Assembly (NCBI GenBank): GCA_032654645.1
Contig: JAULAW010000016.1
Span: 354,898-418,897 of the forward strand
Direction of reading: 5' to 3'
Length of the DNA: 64,000 bases
Origin: CAITJF01 sp032654645
Lineage (GTDB): Bacteria > Pseudomonadota > Gammaproteobacteria > Burkholderiales > Gallionellaceae
Part shown: piece after piece, positions 53,385 through 62,229 of the stretch
Layout: the number at the start of each line of letters is the position of its first letter
How positions within the stretch are numbered: the stretch's first letter is position 1
Made by a program: the position numbers and the translations under genes
Notes under the pieces: model-generated
What the model was told of the DNA's origin: nothing
Seen by the model: the letters and a program-made list of their open reading frames with translations, nothing else
Database searches by the model: none

Positions 53385-54665
53385 TCACCAGGCCGAGAAA
53401 ATCTTGTCCGCAGCGGCAATCGTCGCGGCTATATCGGCGTCTGTGTGCGCTGCCGAAACGAAGCCTGCCTCAAATGCGGAGGGCGCGAGGTACACGCCCG
53501 CATCCAGCATGGCGTGGAAAAAGCGGTTGAAGGCCTCCTTGTCGCACTTCATCACTTCGGCGTAGCTGGTCGGCAGTGTGGCGCTGAAATACAGGCCGAA
53601 CATGCCGCCTACCGATTGCGCGCAAAACGGGATACCATGCTTCCTGGCGCTGGCAGCCAGCCCTTCGGTCATTTGCTTTGCCAGTTGCGACAGGCGTTCG
53701 TAGAAACCCTGAGCCTGCACCAGTTTCAGCGTGGTCAGCCCCGCCGCCACCGCTACCGGATTACCGGACAGCGTGCCCGCCTGATACACCGCGCCCAATG
53801 GAGCGAGGCATTGCATGATGTCGCGCCGCCCGCCGAATGCAGCAGCAGGCAAGCCGCCGCCCATCACCTTGCCCAGCGTCACCAGATCCGGCTTGATGCC
53901 GTAATATCCTTGTGCGCCTTGCAGGCTGACACGGAAGCCAGTCATTACTTCATCCAGAATCAGCACCGCGCCGTGTTTGGTACACAAGTCACGCAAGGCA
54001 TTCAGGAATTCGCGTTTGGGCGTGACCAGGTTCATGTTGCCCGCCACCGGCTCGACGATAACGGCTGCGATCTCCTTACCCATCTCGGCGAAGGCGCGCT
54101 CCAGCCCTGCGGCGTCGTTGTAGTCCAGCACCGTGGTCAGGGCGGCGATTTCTGCGGGTACGCCAGACGAACTCGGTTGACCGAACGTCAATGCGCCTGA
54201 ACCGGCCTTGACCAGCAGGCCATCCGAATGGCCGTGATAGCAGCCCTCAAATTTGATAATGCGGCTGCGCCCGGTGAAGCCACGCGCCAATCGAATAGCC
54301 GTCATCGTAGCTTCGGTGCCGGAACTCACCAGGCGCACCATTTCCAGGCTTGGCAGCAGTTTGCACAGCAGTTCCGCCATTTCCAGTTCGGCTGCGGTTG
54401 GCGCACCGAAACCGAGTCCTTGCGCAGCCGCATCCTGCACCGCCTTGACCACCTCTGGATGGCAATGCCCGACAATCATCGGACCCCAAGAACCAACGTA
54501 ATCAATGTAGCGCTTGTCATCCGCATCCCACACGTAGGCGCCCTGCCCGCGCTTGAAAAACAGCGGCGTGCCGCCCACCGATTTGAAGGCGCGCACCGGC
54601 GAATTCACGCCGCCTGGAATAACGCGTTGCGATTGATCGAACAAATCTTGATTGCGTGAAGTCAT
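53385..54665 (-). CDS. hemL: Glutamate-1-semialdehyde 2,1-aminomutase
   Basis: 426 aa, standard length. HemL converts glutamate-1-semialdehyde to 5-aminolevulinate, the substrate of HemB encoded 2 kb away. PLP-enzyme landmarks: PGGVNSPVRAFKSVGGTP, VSSGTEATMTAIRLARG, FEGCYHGHSDGLLVKAGSG, LILDEVMTGFR and the PLP lysine in LGKVMGGGLPAAAFGG. The ATG start overlaps thiE by 4 bases, so hemL is the last gene of a thiD-thiE-hemL operon, a common order in betaproteobacteria. Confidence 0.98.
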   Translation of the reverse strand: MTSRNQDLFDQSQRVIPGGVNSPVRAFKSVGGTPLFFKRGQGAYVWDADDKRYIDYVGSWGPMIVGHCHPEVVKAVQDAAAQGLGFGAPTAAELEMAELLCKLLPSLEMVRLVSSGTEATMTAIRLARGFTGRSRIIKFEGCYHGHSDGLLVKAGSGALTFGQPSSSGVPAEIAALTTVLDYNDAAGLERAFAEMGKEIAAVIVEPVAGNMNLVTPKREFLNALRDLCTKHGAVLILDEVMTGFRVSLQGAQGYYGIKPDLVTLGKVMGGGLPAAAFGGRRDIMQCLAPLGAVYQAGTLSGNPVAVAAGLTTLKLVQAQGFYERLSQLAKQMTEGLAASARKHGIPFCAQSVGGMFGLYFSATLPTSYAEVMKCDKEAFNRFFHAMLDAGVYLAPSAFEAGFVSAAHTDADIAATIAAADKIFSAW

Positions 54666-55342
54666 GGTGCAGAGTCCTGAGTTAAATTTTTATGGGTAAA
54701 AAGTTTTAAAAAGTCCTGCGCGGCTGCCTGTATGTCCGCCGCATCAAATAAAGCCGAAATCACCGCCAGCGCATCCGCCCCGGCATCTACCAGCGACTCA
54801 GCGTTTTGCACAGTAATGCCGCCTATCGCTACCAGTGGCACAGTAAATTCGGCACGTGCCTGGCGCAGCAATCCGACATCCGCCACTGCGGCACCAGGCT
54901 TGACGCTGGAAGAATAAAAAGCCCCAAATGCCACGTAATCCGCTCCCGCATCAACCGCGTTTCGCGCCAGCGAAAGCTGATTATAACAAGAGATGCCGAT
55001 AATTTTATGCTTGCCCAACACGTCACGCGCCACGTACAGGCTGCTATCCATGTCACCCAAATGCACCCCGTCCGCACCCACCTGTGCTGCCAGGTGCACA
55101 TCGTCATTCACGATAAACAACGCGGCAAACTCGCGCGTCAACTCACGCAAAGCACGCGATTGTTCCAGCCGCAATACAGCAGTTGCGGGCTTATTACGGT
55201 ATTGCAGCACACGGGCGCCGCCTGCCAGCGCCAACCGCGCACGGCGCAGCAAATCCGCCGTATCGGCGCAGTCCGGCGTAATCGCGTACAGCCCCTTAAT
55301 GCAGGGTGTCTGATTCGTCCTCTGCTGGCTCATCATCTTCAT
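54662..55342 (-). CDS. thiE: Thiamine-phosphate synthase
   Basis: 226 aa from the ATG at 55342 (MKMMSQQRTNQTP); starts at 55336 or 55333 are possible and the frame opens at 55399. ThiE joins the pyrimidine and thiazole phosphates to thiamine phosphate. YAITPD, VLQYRNK, FIVNDDVHLAAQVGADGVHL, GISCYNQ and PLVAIGGITVQNAES are present. It overlaps thiD by about 47 bases and hemL by 4, so the three genes form one transcript. Confidence 0.95.
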   Translation of the reverse strand: MKMMSQQRTNQTPCIKGLYAITPDCADTADLLRRARLALAGGARVLQYRNKPATAVLRLEQSRALRELTREFAALFIVNDDVHLAAQVGADGVHLGDMDSSLYVARDVLGKHKIIGISCYNQLSLARNAVDAGADYVAFGAFYSSSVKPGAAVADVGLLRQARAEFTVPLVAIGGITVQNAESLVDAGADALAVISALFDAADIQAAAQDFLKLFTHKNLTQDSAP

Positions 55343-56159
55343 CCCGCGCCCAGAACAGGCGATCCGGAATATGCTGCCCCATGCCGGGCCGAAAGCCAAA
55401 TTGCAAAGCCTGCCAAGTGTATTCCTGAGCCTCTTTCACCGCCTCCTCCATCGACAGCCCATTCGCCAGCAAGGCAGCGATGGCGGAAGCCAGCGTGCAA
55501 CCGGAGCCGTGGTAGATGCCGGGCAGACGCGGCCAGTTATCGCTGCGTACCACGCCGCGCGCGCCATATAGGGTATTAATCACCTTGGGGGTGTGTTCAT
55601 GTGTGCCGGTCACCAGCACATATTCGCAACCCAGCAGCATAATGCGCTTGGCGCACTCGGCCAAATCTGGATTGTCCTCATCGTTTTCCTCGTCCTGGAT
55701 CAGGCGGCGCGCCTCCAGGCTGTTCGGTGTCAGAATGGTAGTTTGTGGAAGCAACAGTTCGCGCATCGCATCCAGCATATCTTCATTGGACAGTTCGTCG
55801 CCTCGACCGGACGCCAGGATCGGGTCAAACACCAGAGGGATGTCGGGGTAATCCGAAATGATCTCGGCAATCGCCGCGATATTCTCCACGCTTCCCAGCA
55901 AGCCGATCTTGAATACAGCTACCGGCATGTCTTCCAGCACCGCCCGCGCCTGGTCGGATATCCACTCCGCATCAATCGGCAACACATCATCCACCCCGCC
56001 GGTGTCCTGCACCGTAACTGCCGTCACCACCGACAACGGATGGCAGCCCATACTGGCGATAGTTAGAATGTCGGCCTGCAAGCCAGCCCCCCCGCTTGGA
56101 TCGGTGGCGGCAAAGGTGAGAACGATAGGTGGAATGTCGGACATGGTAGTGGATATCAT
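55296..56159 (-). CDS. thiD: Hydroxymethylpyrimidine/phosphomethylpyrimidine kinase
   Basis: 287 aa. ThiD phosphorylates HMP and HMP-P for thiamine synthesis. VLTFAATDPSGGAGLQADIL, AVTVQDTGGV, DPILASGRGDEL, TPNSLEARRLI and the anion hole/catalytic YHGSGCTLASAIAALLANG are visible. It has an acidic C-terminal extension of about 20 residues (DEDDEPAEDESD) beyond the usual end, and the overlap with thiE lies in it. A start at residue 6 (MSDIPP) is also possible. Confidence 0.95.
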   Translation of the reverse strand: MISTTMSDIPPIVLTFAATDPSGGAGLQADILTIASMGCHPLSVVTAVTVQDTGGVDDVLPIDAEWISDQARAVLEDMPVAVFKIGLLGSVENIAAIAEIISDYPDIPLVFDPILASGRGDELSNEDMLDAMRELLLPQTTILTPNSLEARRLIQDEENDEDNPDLAECAKRIMLLGCEYVLVTGTHEHTPKVINTLYGARGVVRSDNWPRLPGIYHGSGCTLASAIAALLANGLSMEEAVKEAQEYTWQALQFGFRPGMGQHIPDRLFWARDEDDEPAEDESDTLH

Positions 56160-56250
56160 TTAAAATAATAAGCGAAAGTGTGATTTTAACTGAAATTACC
56201 CGCCATGACCCGAACCCTGAGTATAAGAACTGATGTTATGTCTGATCTCG

Positions 56251-56358
56251 ATGTGTATCCTGCACACCATGCTACGCGTAGTTGATTTAAAAAATCACTC
56301 GATTGCTTCTGTCGAAGATATGGATGGGTATAGGATTAATCAAGGATGGTACGCATGA
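56251..56358 (+). pseudogene. Internally deleted, diverged second copy of gloA
   Basis: A 35-codon frame begins MCILHTMLRVVDLKNHS, matching the start MRILHTMLRVVDLETS of gloA at 58587; the four changes among the matching codons are synonymous (CTG/TTG, CTA/CTG, GTT/GTC, TTA/CTG). It then jumps to VEDMDGYRI, matching the gloA end AEDPDGYKI. About 290 bases of the middle are missing. The frame overlaps the start of the next gene. Confidence 0.7.
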
Positions 56359-58577
56359 AGCCAGGAAGAAACGACCCATGCCCTTGCGGCAGTGGAAAAA
56401 AATACAAGAAATGTTGCCAGGAAAAACCCGAATTCACCCAGCCAGCACAGCAACAAGCAGGAAAGGGAACGGTACCAACCGCAGCGGAAACTAACCAGCT
56501 TGTCGCCTTGTTCAATGCCGGGCACTACGCGGAACTGGAAAACCGGACACGTTTACTGCTCGAGCGCTGCCCCGATTCCGGGTTCGCCTGGAAGACATTA
56601 GGCGCCAGCCTTCAGGTGCAAGGCAAAGACAGCCTGCCCGCCCTGCAAAAGGCCACGGAACTCTTGCCTGATGATGCTGAAGCGCATTACAACCTGGGCA
56701 ATACCCTCAAGGAACTGGCTCGGCCAGAAGAGGCCTTGGCAAGCTACCGGCAGGCGCTGCGGGTCAAACCAGGTTTCGTTGAGGCCTGCAACAATCTCGG
56801 CCTCACCCTTCGTGAAATGGGCCAACTGGAAGAAGCTGCGGCAAGCTACCGGCAGGCGCTACGGGCCAAGCCCGATTTTGTTGAGGCACTCAACAACCTG
56901 GCTTCGTTGCTTAACGCGCAAAGAAAGTCGGCTACGGCATTCAACATCGCCAGCCAATCTCTTCAAATCAGGGAGACATCAGAGGCCAAGAGTATATTCG
57001 TCGCCTGCGTCAAGCATATCCATTTCTCTCAGTCCACCAAACCTTTACGGGATACCATGGTTCGCGCCCTGTCCGAAACCTGGGGGCGGCCCGGCGATCT
57101 GGCAAGCGTTTGCGCCGATCTTGTCAAACTCGACCCAATAATTGGGGAATGCATAGGACGGGCAAGCAATGCATGGCCACGTATGTTGTCAGCGCAGGAA
57201 TTGTTTGGCTCTTCCGGCATGGCAGTTGCGGCCGCCGATCCGTTGCTGCGCGCCTTGCTCGACTCCACGCCGATCTGTGACATCGAGCTGGAACGATTTC
57301 TGACCATGTGCCGGTGCGCGCTGCTCAATGCTGCTTCCGAAAACATTTCCGCCGTTGCCGAAAATGATGGCAACCTGGGTTTTTACTGCGCGCTGGCACG
57401 CCAGTGCTTCATCAATGAATATGTCTATTTCCACACCGGCGAAGAAATCCGGAAAGCAGTGGCCTTGCGGGACTCACTGGGCGTGGCGCTGCAAGCCAAG
57501 TCTCGGGTACCCGCACTTTTGCTGGTGGCGGTAGCCGCCTATTTCCCGCTTTATTCCCTGCCATTTTCTGGCCAGTTGCTGCTGGGTGAGTGGCCCGATG
57601 AAGTTGCTGCCGTGCTGGTGCAACAGATTCGCGAACCAGAACAAGAACGACAAGAACGCGCCGCAATTCCCCGGCTGACCGGCATCGACGACAAAATATC
57701 ACTGCTGGTGCAGAGCCAGTACGAGGAAAACCCGTACCCTCGCTGGATCAGGATAACACCGGGCAGCAGGCCGGTAACCGTGTTCGGCTGGCTGCGCCAA
57801 CTGTTCCCTTTAATGTCTTTCCAGCCATCAAAAAATGATACCGGGCCGGAAATCCTGATTGCCGGCTGTGGCACAGGTTATCAATCAATCGGAACAGCAC
57901 TGCGATTCCATGGCGCGCGGGTACTGGCTGTTGATCTGAGCATGTCCAGCCTCTGCTATGCCAGGCGCAAGACACGGGAGCTTGGTTTGAACATGATCGA
58001 GTATGCACAGGCCGACATACTCAAGCTGGGATCGATCGGACAAAATTTTGATGTCATAGAATCCGTCGGCGTGTTGCATCACCTTGATGATCCGCTGGCG
58101 GGATGGGGCGAGCTGCTGTCACTGCTGCGCCCCGGTGGATTCATGAAACTTGGCTTCTACAGTACATTGGCGCGGCGGAACATCGTCCGGGTGCGGTCTC
58201 TTATCGCTGACCGGGGTTATGGTTCGACGCCAGAAGAAATCCGGCGATGCCGCCAGGATTTGGTGGAGATGGATAAAGACGCGGATTTTGGAACCACTAT
58301 AACATCGAGCGATTTTTACAGTGTCAGCACCTGCCGCGATTTGCTTTTTCATTCGCATGAACAATGCATGACGCTGACCGGCATAGAGTCGTTTCTACGG
58401 GACAACGATTTGACGTTCCTGGGGTTTGAAATCGATGCCGATATTCTTCAAGCATACAAGCAACGATTCCCTGATGACCGTACCGCCACGAATCTTGGCC
58501 AGTGGGAGATTTTTGAAAATGAAAACCCTGATACGTTTTACGGGATGTACCAGTTCTGGATACAGAAGGCAGCTTAG
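56346..58577 (+). CDS. SEC-C, TPR and class I methyltransferase fusion protein
   Basis: 743 aa (ATG at 56346, or 56355). Residues about 6-27 are a SEC-C zinc motif (GRNDPCPCGSGKKYKKCC). Residues about 50-210 carry at least four TPR units (AEAHYNLGNTLKELARPEEA; VEACNNLGLTLREMGQLEEA). Residues 210-480 are helical without a recognised domain. The C-terminal part (about 495-743) is a Rossmann methyltransferase with motif I ILIAGCGTGYQSIG, the acidic VLAVDLSMSSL loop and motif IV-like VIESVGVLHHLDDP. It resembles TPR-methyltransferase proteins that may modify proteins or small molecules; no substrate can be named. It is bracketed by a gloA relic upstream and gloA downstream. Confidence 0.85.
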   Translation: MVRMKPGRNDPCPCGSGKKYKKCCQEKPEFTQPAQQQAGKGTVPTAAETNQLVALFNAGHYAELENRTRLLLERCPDSGFAWKTLGASLQVQGKDSLPALQKATELLPDDAEAHYNLGNTLKELARPEEALASYRQALRVKPGFVEACNNLGLTLREMGQLEEAAASYRQALRAKPDFVEALNNLASLLNAQRKSATAFNIASQSLQIRETSEAKSIFVACVKHIHFSQSTKPLRDTMVRALSETWGRPGDLASVCADLVKLDPIIGECIGRASNAWPRMLSAQELFGSSGMAVAAADPLLRALLDSTPICDIELERFLTMCRCALLNAASENISAVAENDGNLGFYCALARQCFINEYVYFHTGEEIRKAVALRDSLGVALQAKSRVPALLLVAVAAYFPLYSLPFSGQLLLGEWPDEVAAVLVQQIREPEQERQERAAIPRLTGIDDKISLLVQSQYEENPYPRWIRITPGSRPVTVFGWLRQLFPLMSFQPSKNDTGPEILIAGCGTGYQSIGTALRFHGARVLAVDLSMSSLCYARRKTRELGLNMIEYAQADILKLGSIGQNFDVIESVGVLHHLDDPLAGWGELLSLLRPGGFMKLGFYSTLARRNIVRVRSLIADRGYGSTPEEIRRCRQDLVEMDKDADFGTTITSSDFYSVSTCRDLLFHSHEQCMTLTGIESFLRDNDLTFLGFEIDADILQAYKQRFPDDRTATNLGQWEIFENENPDTFYGMYQFWIQKAA

Positions 58578-58586
58578 GAAAAAACC

Positions 58587-58973
58587 ATGCGTATCTTGCA
58601 CACCATGCTGCGCGTAGTCGATCTGGAAACATCGCTCGCCTTCTATACCGGGGTGCTCGGCATGAAATTGTTGCGCCGCACCGATTACCCCGACGGTAAG
58701 TTTACCTTGGCCTTTGTCGGCTTCGGCGACGAAGCCAGCAGCGCGGTCATCGAACTGACGCACAATTGGGGCGTGGAGAAATACGAGCTCGGCAACGCCT
58801 ACGGCCACATCGCCATTGAAGTGGAAGATGCCTGCGGCGCGTGCGAAAAAATAAAGCAGCGCGGCGGCAAAGTCGTGCGCGAAGCCGGGCCGATGAAACA
58901 TGGCAGCACGGTGATCGCTTTTGCCGAAGACCCGGATGGGTACAAGATCGAGTTGATTCAGAAAAAGGGTTGA
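58587..58973 (+). CDS. gloA: Lactoylglutathione lyase (glyoxalase I)
   Basis: 128 aa. GloA isomerises the methylglyoxal-glutathione hemithioacetal to S-lactoylglutathione. The two-module glyoxalase fold is clear: MRILHTMLRVVDLETSLAFY, GVLGMKLLRRTDYP, the metal ligand Glu in AVIELTHNWG, YGHIAIEVEDA and AEDPDGYKIELIQ. The metal ligands His5, Glu, His and Glu are present, as in Ni-dependent bacterial enzymes. It starts nine bases after the methyltransferase gene. Confidence 0.96.
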   Translation: MRILHTMLRVVDLETSLAFYTGVLGMKLLRRTDYPDGKFTLAFVGFGDEASSAVIELTHNWGVEKYELGNAYGHIAIEVEDACGACEKIKQRGGKVVREAGPMKHGSTVIAFAEDPDGYKIELIQKKG

Positions 58974-59136
58974 TGCCGGGGTAGCACCCGTAAAGAGTAC
59001 GCCGCCAGACACTCGCCCTTGCGGGCGGTCTTTGCGCAGCCCGGCGGCTATAACCAATGACCCTAAATTCCTCAGTTGAGAACATGCAATTTACAGGGGA
59101 AGCAATATGGGCGCAGCTTCTCCCTGATGGAACTAC

Positions 59137-60387
59137 TAGTAGTTCGTTCCGGTAAAATACTTACAGATTGATATATAATTGCCATGGCTCTTATACAACT
59201 CTTAGCGGGGGTGATCATGGCGGGCAAGACGAAACGTGCTGCACTGGTATTGACGGAGGATCAGAGGACGATGTTGAAGGAACTGTCCAGATCGAGAACA
59301 GCGTCGGCGCGCGAGATTGAACGCGCCAAGGTGCTGATCGGCTACGCCGATGGTATCTCGATTGTTGGCCTGCAACGGCAGACCGGGGGCAGTCGCCCGA
59401 CTATCTACAAATGCATCGACAAGGCACTGGCGGCGGGCGTGCAGATGGGGTTGAAGGACGCTTACCACCGCCCGCACGAACCGGAAATCAGCAATGAAGC
59501 CCGCGCTTGGGTAGCGAGCATCGCCTGCACCAAGCCCAAGGATAACGGTTTAGCTGCGGAGCTGTGGACAATATCCGGCTTGGCCAGCTTTGTATCCGAA
59601 CACGCCGGGTCTGCGGGCTTTCCCCGGCTGGCGCACGCGGGCAAGAGCACCGTATGGCGCATTCTCGACGAGAACGAAATCAAGCCCCACAAGATCCGTT
59701 ACTATTTAGAAAAACGTGATCCAGAGTTTGACCGCAAGATGCAGGAAGTCTTGCTGGTTTACCGGGATGTTTCGATCTACCGCGAAGGTGCTGTTCATGA
59801 TGGGCGACCCGAGCCCATCTATACTGTCAGCGTCGATGAAAAACCCGGGGTTCAGGCTATCGGGCTAACCGCTCCCGACCTGCCGCCCGTTCCCGGAAAA
59901 CACTCAGCCATTGGGCGAGATTACGAATATATCCGCCATGGAACCGTATCGATCCTGGCCGGAATTGATCTGCACTCGGGCCATATTTTCGCCAACGTGG
60001 AAGATCGCCACCGTAGCGTTGAGTTCATCGCGTTACTCAAACGGCTTGACGAGCACTACCCGCCCGAGGCAATCATCCGCGTGGTGCTGGATAATCATTC
60101 GGCACACATCTCGAAAGAAACGTTAGCCTATCTTGCAACTCGACCAGGGCGCTTCGAGTATGTTCATACGCCCAAACATGGCTCTTGGCTTAATCTGATA
60201 GAGTGTGCCTTCTCGAAGATGTCCAGAACCTTCCTGCGCCACATCCGGGTAAACTCCATTGATGAGTTGAAGGCACGAATCATGAAGGGCATTGACGAGA
60301 TCAACGCCTCACCCGTCGTGTTCCGCTGGAACAAGTTTGACCTTGGGGTGGCTTAATGTGTAAATATTTTACCGGAACGCACTACTA
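59137..60387 (+). mobile_element. IS630-family insertion sequence
   Basis: Terminal inverted repeats: the left end (59136-59165) and right end (60359-60388) share CGTTCCGGTAAAATA and TTACA, about 28 of 30 matching. TA dinucleotides at 59137-59138 and 60386-60387 are the expected target duplication. Removing the element and one TA rejoins GGAACTAC-TA-GCCGTTCC, which restores a copy of the repeat seen intact at 18467-18520. The single gene inside is intact, so this may be a recent insertion. Confidence 0.9.
59217..60356 (+). CDS. IS630-family transposase
   Basis: 379 aa from the ATG at 59217 (MAGKTKRAALVLTEDQ), with a GGGGGTGA site; the frame opens earlier at 59184. An N-terminal helix-turn-helix (about 25-70, REIERAKVLIGYADGISIVG) precedes the DDE domain: YTVSVDEKPGVQAIG (first Asp), ILAGIDLHSGHIFA, IIRVVLDNHSAHIS (second Asp) and WLNLIECAFSKMSRT (Glu). 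No frameshift or stop breaks it. Confidence 0.93.
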   Translation: MAGKTKRAALVLTEDQRTMLKELSRSRTASAREIERAKVLIGYADGISIVGLQRQTGGSRPTIYKCIDKALAAGVQMGLKDAYHRPHEPEISNEARAWVASIACTKPKDNGLAAELWTISGLASFVSEHAGSAGFPRLAHAGKSTVWRILDENEIKPHKIRYYLEKRDPEFDRKMQEVLLVYRDVSIYREGAVHDGRPEPIYTVSVDEKPGVQAIGLTAPDLPPVPGKHSAIGRDYEYIRHGTVSILAGIDLHSGHIFANVEDRHRSVEFIALLKRLDEHYPPEAIIRVVLDNHSAHISKETLAYLATRPGRFEYVHTPKHGSWLNLIECAFSKMSRTFLRHIRVNSIDELKARIMKGIDEINASPVVFRWNKFDLGVA

Positions 60388-60515
60388 GCCGTTCCACTAG
60401 GTTGCCAAAAGGCGGCAACCAAGTGGCTGGTTATCTCCCCAACCCCTCCCCGAGGAAGAGGGGCTTGCTCCCTTCCCCTCGGGGGGAAGGGCTGGGGATG
60501 AGGGTTTACCCTCTG
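60388..60515. repeat. C-rich repeat split by the IS630 element
   Basis: GCCGTTCCACTAGGTTGCC, then GGCAACCAAGTGGCTGGTTA and the C-rich/G-rich arms CTCCCCAACCCCTCCCCGAG and CCTCGGGGGGAAGGG, match the 18440-18570 repeat plan. Positions 60570-60615 hold an inverted copy of the sequence left of the IS (TAGTTCCATCAGGG against CCCTGATGGAACTA). Confidence 0.75.
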
Positions 60516-60685
60516 CCGTTTCATTTTCAACCGAGGTTTTCAGGATGACTTGGCAACTTGCTGCCTTAGTCGGATGGCTAGTGGTTTTACCAGTAGTTCC
60601 ATCAGGGGACGGGGGAAAGGGTTTGCGCCATTTAACAGCAAATTTAATTGCCGGTTTCAGGATGATAGCAAACCTGCGGCGGTCT

Positions 60686-60838
60686 TCATCTGTCCAGAGG
60701 GCTGACCACGCCCCTGCCGCCCTTGTTCAGCACGTGGGTGTAGATCATCGTGGTGGAAACATCCGAATGCCCCAGCAGCTCCTGCACCGTGCGGATGTCG
60801 TAGCCGCCCTCCAGCAGATGCGTGGCGAAGGAATGGCG
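60686..60838 (-). pseudogene. C-terminal fragment of an integron-type tyrosine integrase
   Basis: A minus-strand frame of 50 codons reads RHSFATHLLEGGYDIRTVQE, LLGHSDVSTTMIYTHVLN and KGGRGVVSPLDR before TGA at 60686-60688. It holds the Arg, His and Tyr of the catalytic site and the GGRGVVSPLDR tail typical of integron integrases (IntI). The 5' side is cut off at the edge of the RIT element, which apparently inserted into it. No attC sites are visible nearby. Confidence 0.85.
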
Positions 60839-60956
60839 ACTATGCCGTGCTCGGCATAGGAGGCACTATGCCGAGTTCCTGACTATGCCGAGTAGATTGA
60901 CCCGCGCCTGCACTGCTCTCGAATTTGCCCAATCTCACTCGGCATAGTTTTATCTC
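60839..60956. repeat. Cluster of CTATGCCGAG repeats at the RIT left end
   Basis: CTATGCCG occurs at about 60840, 60866 and 60882 on the plus strand. The inverse CGGCATAG occurs at about 60851 and 60939. The last lies just upstream of the first recombinase gene. They are good candidates for recombinase binding or crossover sites. Confidence 0.7.
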
Positions 60957-60993
60957 CTTCCGGGTCATCAGACCCAAACCGAAGGAGACACTC

Positions 60994-62229
60994 ATGGAAC
61001 AAATCTACAAGAATCAATGCACGTTAATGCAAATGCGCGAAGGTGTTTTGGGTGCGTATGTCGATGCCCTGTCCAAACAGTTAAGCGACGAAGGCTACGC
61101 AAAGACCTCGGTCAGAAGTGCTTTGCAGTTGTTGGCCGACTTGGGGCGGTGGTTAAGCCGACGCAGAATGACCCCGTCGCAACTCACGCCAGAGTGCCTT
61201 CGACGTTATCTAAAATACCGTTCCGATCATGGACGCCGCAGATCGACTGATGCGGCAACTTTACAGCGCTTGTCGAATCTTCTCCTCGCGAAAGGGGTCA
61301 TTGCACCAAGCATGCGGAGCGAGCCGACTCCGGTCCAACAGTTAGAAGAAGAGTTCCGGCACTACTTGGAACTTGAGCGTGGACTAGCAACGGCTACGGT
61401 GCAGATCTACCAGCCATTTGTCAGCCGTTTTCTCGCCGAGTGTTTTGCCGATGGGGATCTGCGGCTCGATAGTTTGTGCGCGACCGATGTGGTGCGGTTT
61501 GTACAGCGGGAGGCCGTCAGGCTTAATCATCCCAAGCGCGCCAAGCTAATGACCACGGCGCTCCGCGCATTCCTGCAATACGCGCGTTACCGCGACCTCA
61601 TTCGCACCGATTTGCGATTGAGTGTGCCAACGGTGGCTAGTTGGTCTATGGCATCGCTTCCGAGAGCGCTGTCGTCAGAAGATGTCCAGCACCTGCTGAA
61701 CCACTGTGAGCGGCAGACGGCGATAGGTTGCCGTAATTGGGCAATTTTACTGTTGCTTGCGCGGTTGGGGTTGCGTGCCGGTGAAGTAATTGGCTTGACG
61801 CTCGATGATATCGATTGGGAGCGGGGGGAGCTGTGTATCCGGGCAAATGGGAGGGGCGCAGATTTGCTGCCGATCCCTCGGGATGTCGGGGCCGCGTTGG
61901 CCGATTATTTGCGCGGTTCGCGTCCGGCCTGTGCTTGCAGGCAAGTGTTCATCCGCATGAGAGCGCCTTATCGCGGGTTTGCCAGCTCGGTGGCCATTTG
62001 CTCCATCGTACGTTGCGCACTCGATCATGCGGGGTTGAATCCGGCTCACAAAGGCGCACACCTGCTGCGCCACTCGGTGGCGACTCACATGCTGCGGCAA
62101 GGCGCATCGCTGACCGAAATCGGTGCGCTTCTGCGCCATCGCAGCCCACAGACCACGATGATTTATGCGAAGGTCGATCTGGATTTGCTGCGTCCATTGG
62201 CCATGCCTTGGCCGGGAGGTGCGCAATGA
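60994..62229 (+). CDS. RIT element tyrosine recombinase A
   Basis: 411 aa from the ATG at 60994 (MEQIYKNQCTLMQMREG), which follows a GAAGGAG site; the frame opens at 60925. The N-terminal half holds a SAM-like core-binding domain (about 115-215, LEEEFRHYLELERGLATATV). The catalytic domain shows Arg in GLRAGEVIGLTL, HLLRHSVATHML, His in ALLRHRSPQTTMIY and the nucleophile Tyr in TMIYAKVD. The first ~110 residues are an extra N-terminal region typical of the first RIT recombinase. The stop overlaps the next start by 4 bases. Confidence 0.9.
   Translation: MEQIYKNQCTLMQMREGVLGAYVDALSKQLSDEGYAKTSVRSALQLLADLGRWLSRRRMTPSQLTPECLRRYLKYRSDHGRRRSTDAATLQRLSNLLLAKGVIAPSMRSEPTPVQQLEEEFRHYLELERGLATATVQIYQPFVSRFLAECFADGDLRLDSLCATDVVRFVQREAVRLNHPKRAKLMTTALRAFLQYARYRDLIRTDLRLSVPTVASWSMASLPRALSSEDVQHLLNHCERQTAIGCRNWAILLLLARLGLRAGEVIGLTLDDIDWERGELCIRANGRGADLLPIPRDVGAALADYLRGSRPACACRQVFIRMRAPYRGFASSVAICSIVRCALDHAGLNPAHKGAHLLRHSVATHMLRQGASLTEIGALLRHRSPQTTMIYAKVDLDLLRPLAMPWPGGAQ

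Noticed and set aside
53196..54200. Long frame antisense to hemL
   Set aside because: hemL reads as a complete enzyme on the other strand; this frame has no protein-like features.
60545..60859. 104-codon plus-strand frame over the integrase fragment
   Set aside because: It is antisense to the clear integrase C-terminus.
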